Shown here: piece by piece, positions 60,665-64,000 of the stretch
Layout of the letters: the number at the start of each line of letters is the position of its first letter
Position numbering within the stretch: the stretch's first letter is position 1
From: Gemmatimonadota bacterium
GTDB lineage: Bacteria > Gemmatimonadota > Gemmatimonadetes > Gemmatimonadales > Gemmatimonadaceae
DNA: 64,000 nt
Direction of reading: 5' to 3'
Assembly: GCA_021298395.1 (NCBI GenBank)
Contig: JAJTFH010000001.1
Coordinates: 55,792-119,791, forward strand
Notes under the pieces: generated by a model
What the model saw: the letters and a program-made list of their open reading frames with translations, nothing else
The model's database searches: none
What the model was told of the DNA's origin: nothing
Made by a program: the position numbers and the translations under genes

Positions 60665-63175
60665 ATGGCTGCATCCCGCCTCCCTGAGCTCCTCGCCCCC
60701 GCCGGCACCCTCGAGGCCGTCCGCGCCGCCGTCGCGAACGGGGCCGATGCGGTCTACTGCGGGGCTTCGCGCTTCAACGCACGCGACGACGGGGCGCAGC
60801 TCACCCTCGACGAGCTCGAGCAGGCCTGCCTGATCGCGCACGAGCGCGGGGCGCGGATCTACCTCACGCTCAATGTGCTGATCAAGCCGGCCGAACTCGC
60901 CGAGGCGCTCCTGTACCTCGGCGAGTGCATCGACCGCGGGATCGATGCGGCGATCGTGCAGGACGTCGGGTTGATCCGCGCCATCCAGCGCGCCTATCCG
61001 ACCTTCGAGGTCCACGGCTCGACGCAGATGACGGTGCACGATGCCTCCGGTGCGCGGGTGATGGCGCGGCTCGGGATCGATCGCGTGGTGCTCGCGCGCG
61101 AGAACACCCTCGAGGACATCCGGACGATCCGCGAGGCGGTGCCGGGGCTCGGGCTCGAGACCTTCATCCATGGCGCGCTCTGCATCTCGTATTCGGGGCA
61201 GTGTTACATGTCGGGGATGATCTCTGAGCGATCCGCGAACCGCGGCTCGTGCGCGCAGTCCTGCCGAAAGGACTACCTCCTGAACGATGCGGCGACCGGC
61301 GCGGAGCTCGACCGGGGCTATCTCATCTCGGCGCGCGACCTCGGGGCCTGGGAGCATCTGCCGGCGATCGTCGAGGCCGGCGTGGGGTGCCTCAAGATCG
61401 AAGGACGCAAGAAGAAGCCGGAGTTCGTCGCGACGGTGACACGTGGGTACCGCCAATTCCTGAAGGACATCCAACAGGGGATCTTCACCCCGCCGACGGT
61501 GGAGGAGGTCCAGCCGCTCGTGCAGATCTTCTCGCGGGGTTTCACCGGCGGGATGTACGGGGGGCGTGAGGGGCGGCACTACATCACGCGCACCCAGCCC
61601 GACAACCGCGGGGTCGAACTCGGCGTGGTCATCGGGAGTGCCGACGGTGAGGTGATGATCGAGGTCGCCGCGCCAATCGAGGCGGGGGATGGGCTCGGGT
61701 TCGAGCCGCCGGCCGGTGGGCACCTCGAGAGCATGGGGTTCGCCGCCGGGGCGGTGCGCACCCTCGCGCACCAGCCGGGGGTCTGGCGGCAGGCGGTCAC
61801 CGCGCGGCAGCGGGTGCCGATCGGATGGCGTGTGGTGCGGAGCTCGCACGCGGCGCTCCTCGAGCGGGCGCGCGCGAGCTTCGCGCAGGTCGGGCGTGAG
61901 CCACTCAAGCGGCGGACGCGGCTCGACGTACGGTGCTACGGCTCGGCGGGGTCCCCACTCAAGGCGATCGTCTCGACCGCGGAGAGCGAGGTGGTCGTGC
62001 GAAGCGAGGTCGCCCTCGCACCGGCGACGTCCCGTGCGCTCGATGTCGCGCAACTGCGCGAGCAGTTCGGGCGTCTTGGGGAGACGCCGTTCGCGCTCGG
62101 GGATCTCGATGCGGCCGGGCTCGGCGCGGGGCTCTTCCTCCCGGTGAGTGAGGTGAACCGCGTGCGGCAGGCCGCCGTCGATGAGCTGATGGTGCAGCGG
62201 GATTGGGCGCGCGAGAGTGCGCTCGAGACGCGCCGCCTGCTGGTCGAGGAGGTCGTGCGTGCCGTGCCGGTGTCACCGACGCACGCGGATGCGTCGCGCG
62301 AGGCGGTGCCAGCCGCGGCATCGGCACAGCTCATCGCCGAGGTCTGGCGGATCGAGGATGCCGATGCGGCCTTGGCCGCCGGTGCCGATGAGATCGTCTT
62401 CGATCCCTTCCTGCGGCATCCCTTCCCGGCGGTGAGCGCCGTCTCGGCGCTCGTCGAGCGTATCGCAGCGGCAGGGAAACGCTTCCGTCTGCGGCTGCCC
62501 ACCATCGTCCGCCCGGCCGATCGCAAGAAGCTCGACAAATGGCTCGCGCTCGGGACCCCGATCCTCTCGGGGCACGTCGGCCTCGTGCATGAGCTTGGGA
62601 GTGCCGGGCGTGACGTCGCCGCGGACTACGCGGTCAACTGCTTCAATGCGCACACCGCGGCCGAGCTCCTCGAGCTTGGGGCCTCGCGGATCACCCCGTC
62701 GATCGAGCTCACCACCGAGGAGATCGGCGAGCTCGTGGCCCCGTGGCAGGGCGATCGGTTCGATGTCGTCGTCTTCGGGCGCCCGGAGGGGATGACGCTC
62801 GAACACTGTGTGTTGAGCGCGGCCTTTGATCGCACCCCGACGCACTGCCGCGATCTCTGCACCAAGCAGCATACCGACACGCGACTCACTGATCCGGCGG
62901 GGTACGTCTTCCCGGTGGCCACCGACTACGCCTGCCGCAACCGGCTCCTGCACTCCCGTCCGATCGATGGCACCGAGTTTCTCCCGCGCCTCTGGGAGCA
63001 GGGGATCCATGGGTTCCGCCTCCTCTTGAATCTCCCGACGGATGATGTGGGAGCGATCGTCGCCGGCTATCGCGCCGAGCTCGACGCCATCGCCTCAGGG
63101 GCGCGCCCCCAGCGCCGCGTCCGTGTCCTCCTGGGTGAGGGGTTCACCCGCGGTCACTTCGCCCGCGCCGTCTGA
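60665..63175 (+). CDS. Long U32-family protein (RlhA/TrhP-like, RNA hydroxylation)
   Basis: An 836-residue U32 protein. The first half begins LPELLAPAGTLEAVRAAVANGADAVYCG and contains the U32 signature ETFIHGALCISYSGQC with further cysteines (GSCAQSC). The second half forms another barrel-like part with HCRDLCTKQHTDTRLTDPAGYVFPV and ACRNRLLHS. E. coli relatives TrhP and RlhA hydroxylate tRNA or 23S rRNA, so the peptidase name is probably misleading. It is longer than RlhA (about 667). Several cysteines could bind a cluster. Which RNA it modifies is unknown. Confidence 0.85.
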   Translation: MAASRLPELLAPAGTLEAVRAAVANGADAVYCGASRFNARDDGAQLTLDELEQACLIAHERGARIYLTLNVLIKPAELAEALLYLGECIDRGIDAAIVQDVGLIRAIQRAYPTFEVHGSTQMTVHDASGARVMARLGIDRVVLARENTLEDIRTIREAVPGLGLETFIHGALCISYSGQCYMSGMISERSANRGSCAQSCRKDYLLNDAATGAELDRGYLISARDLGAWEHLPAIVEAGVGCLKIEGRKKKPEFVATVTRGYRQFLKDIQQGIFTPPTVEEVQPLVQIFSRGFTGGMYGGREGRHYITRTQPDNRGVELGVVIGSADGEVMIEVAAPIEAGDGLGFEPPAGGHLESMGFAAGAVRTLAHQPGVWRQAVTARQRVPIGWRVVRSSHAALLERARASFAQVGREPLKRRTRLDVRCYGSAGSPLKAIVSTAESEVVVRSEVALAPATSRALDVAQLREQFGRLGETPFALGDLDAAGLGAGLFLPVSEVNRVRQAAVDELMVQRDWARESALETRRLLVEEVVRAVPVSPTHADASREAVPAAASAQLIAEVWRIEDADAALAAGADEIVFDPFLRHPFPAVSAVSALVERIAAAGKRFRLRLPTIVRPADRKKLDKWLALGTPILSGHVGLVHELGSAGRDVAADYAVNCFNAHTAAELLELGASRITPSIELTTEEIGELVAPWQGDRFDVVVFGRPEGMTLEHCVLSAAFDRTPTHCRDLCTKQHTDTRLTDPAGYVFPVATDYACRNRLLHSRPIDGTEFLPRLWEQGIHGFRLLLNLPTDDVGAIVAGYRAELDAIASGARPQRRVRVLLGEGFTRGHFARAV

Positions 63176-63232
63176 TCCAGCTCGCGTTAGGGTGATGCCG
63201 CCGGCATCGGCCATCGCCTCCAGCCTTCGCTC

Positions 63233-64000
63233 ATGACGCGCCCCGCGCTCACCCTCGACGATGCCCGTCGCCTCCTGGCGGAGCGCTTCGGCTATCCCGA
63301 TTTCCGTCCCGGGCAGACTGAGGCGGTGGCCTCCGTCCTCGAGGGGCGGGATACGCTCGTCGTCCTGCCGACCGGGGGCGGGAAGTCGCTCTGCTTCCAG
63401 GTCCCCGCGCTCGCCCTCGGCGGCCTGACCGTCGTGATCTCGCCGCTGATCTCCCTGATGAAGGATCAGGTCGATGCCCTCGTGGCTCGCGGGCTCCCGG
63501 CGACCTATCTCAACAGCACCCTCTCCTCCTCGGAGATCTCCGCGCGCATGGCGCGGGTGCAGACGGGGGAGATCCGTCTCCTCTATCTCGCGCCTGAGCG
63601 CTTCGACCTCGGGACCCTCGCGCCGAAGCTCCGGGCGGTGGGTGTCACCCTCCTCGCCGTGGATGAGGCACACTGCATCAGCGAGTGGGGGCACGATTTC
63701 CGGCCGAGCTATCTGCGGGTCAGGCAGGTGCGCGAGCAGTTGGGAAATCCCCCGACCGTCGCCCTCACCGCGACGGCGACCCCCGAGGTCCGCGACGATA
63801 TCGTCACGCAGCTCGGGCTCGTCGATCCCCGCGTCATCATCTCGGGCTTCGACCGGGTGAACCTCACGTATCATGTGGTGGCCACGAAGAACGATGCCGC
63901 CAAGGATGCGACGTTGATCGACCTGGTCCGGCAGCAGAAGGGGGACGGGGTCACGATCGTCTATGCCTCCACGCGCCGCACCGTCGAGCGGATCGCGCAG
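63233..64000 (+). CDS. recQ: RecQ-family ATP-dependent DNA helicase, N-terminal part
   Basis: The first 256 codons of a gene that runs off the window. Superfamily 2 helicase motifs are in place: motif 0 region FGYPDFRPGQ, Walker A PTGGGKS, motif Ia VISPLISLMKDQV, DEAH box VDEAHCISEWGHDFRPSY (with the RecQ aromatic-rich loop) and motif III ALTATAT. RecQ unwinds DNA 3'-to-5' in repair. A possible -10 TAGGGT lies at 63188-63193 in the 57-base gap, which also has a small inverted repeat (GATGCC/GGCATC, 63194-63208). Confidence 0.93.
   Translation, partial: MTRPALTLDDARRLLAERFGYPDFRPGQTEAVASVLEGRDTLVVLPTGGGKSLCFQVPALALGGLTVVISPLISLMKDQVDALVARGLPATYLNSTLSSSEISARMARVQTGEIRLLYLAPERFDLGTLAPKLRAVGVTLLAVDEAHCISEWGHDFRPSYLRVRQVREQLGNPPTVALTATATPEVRDDIVTQLGLVDPRVIISGFDRVNLTYHVVATKNDAAKDATLIDLVRQQKGDGVTIVYASTRRTVERIAQ

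Noticed and set aside
63194..63208. GATGCC/GGCATC inverted repeat before recQ as a terminator of the U32 gene
   Set aside because: The stem is only 6 bp with a 3-base loop and no T-run follows; it may be chance.
1..64000. Mobile elements, prophage, CRISPR arrays, toxin-antitoxin or defence islands
   Set aside because: No transposase, integrase, regular spaced repeats, cas-like genes or defence domains were seen; gene content and base composition look uniform.

Overview
The window is a gene-dense (about 98% coding), GC-rich bacterial chromosome segment made up almost entirely of housekeeping genes. I see no insertion sequence, prophage, CRISPR array, rRNA or ordinary tRNA gene. The one RNA gene is a complete tmRNA. 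The gene set points to a Gram-negative-type bacterium: an RseP-like protease, a TonB/plug-type envelope protein, a lipoprotein HtrA, mreBCD-mrdA-rodA, and a split B12 acyl-CoA mutase. Together with the high GC and the carboxypeptidase-regulatory/TonB domain style, this suggests Gemmatimonadota. That assignment is inferred from style and is not proven by a marker search.

Layout. 1-6571 (+): end of rseP, rpsO-pnp, an M16 peptidase, alanine dehydrogenase and an unusual plug/TonB-C fusion. 6576-14246 (+): the rod-shape operon mreB-mreC-mreD-mrdA-rodA, then accD-folC. 14220-21772 (+): hisS-proS-lysA-phosphoesterase-guaA-MATE pump. 21812-22264 (-) is a lone PTS EIIA, divergent from dusB-larB (+). 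24171-24527 (+) is tmRNA, followed six bases later by a secreted DUF305 protein. 25135-40086 (-) is one tightly packed 13-gene run: truA, a transaldolase-fold protein, htrA, purB, purC, psd, pssA, purS, purQ, purL, purF, ppdK and a thioesterase. lexA (-) sits upstream with its own terminator. 41003-45210 (+) holds a HEAT-repeat protein, an HD-GYP-type protein, a YqeK-like hydrolase and a LytR_C protein. rlmN (-) is convergent with the last of these and overlaps it. 46298-52091 (+): VanZ-like, aspS, phoH, ybeY and two CBS-domain membrane proteins. 52088-60655 (+): an acyl-CoA metabolism cluster (MeaB GTPase, split mutase, methyltransferase, carboxyltransferase, saccharopine-dehydrogenase-like protein, P450, DinB-like). 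The window ends with a long U32 protein and the start of recQ.

How it works together. Most genes are joined by ATGA, GTGA or TGATG overlaps, which implies translational coupling in long operons. Where a new transcription unit starts, I repeatedly see a TTG-type -35 and a TAnnnT -10 (often TAGNTT) 17-18 bp apart. At hisS, ptsN, dusB, truA, rlmN, accD and the B12 subunit gene the -10 ends only 5-7 bases before the start codon, so these messages are predicted to be leaderless. In three places the -10 TAG is also the stop codon of the previous gene.

The two protein-level surprises are (i) a transaldolase/FSA-family protein in the purine operon in which the catalytic Asp, Asn and Lys are all replaced, and (ii) a B12 mutase whose substrate-pocket residues match isobutyryl-CoA mutase rather than methylmalonyl-CoA mutase. 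No computation was run; all positions were read by eye.
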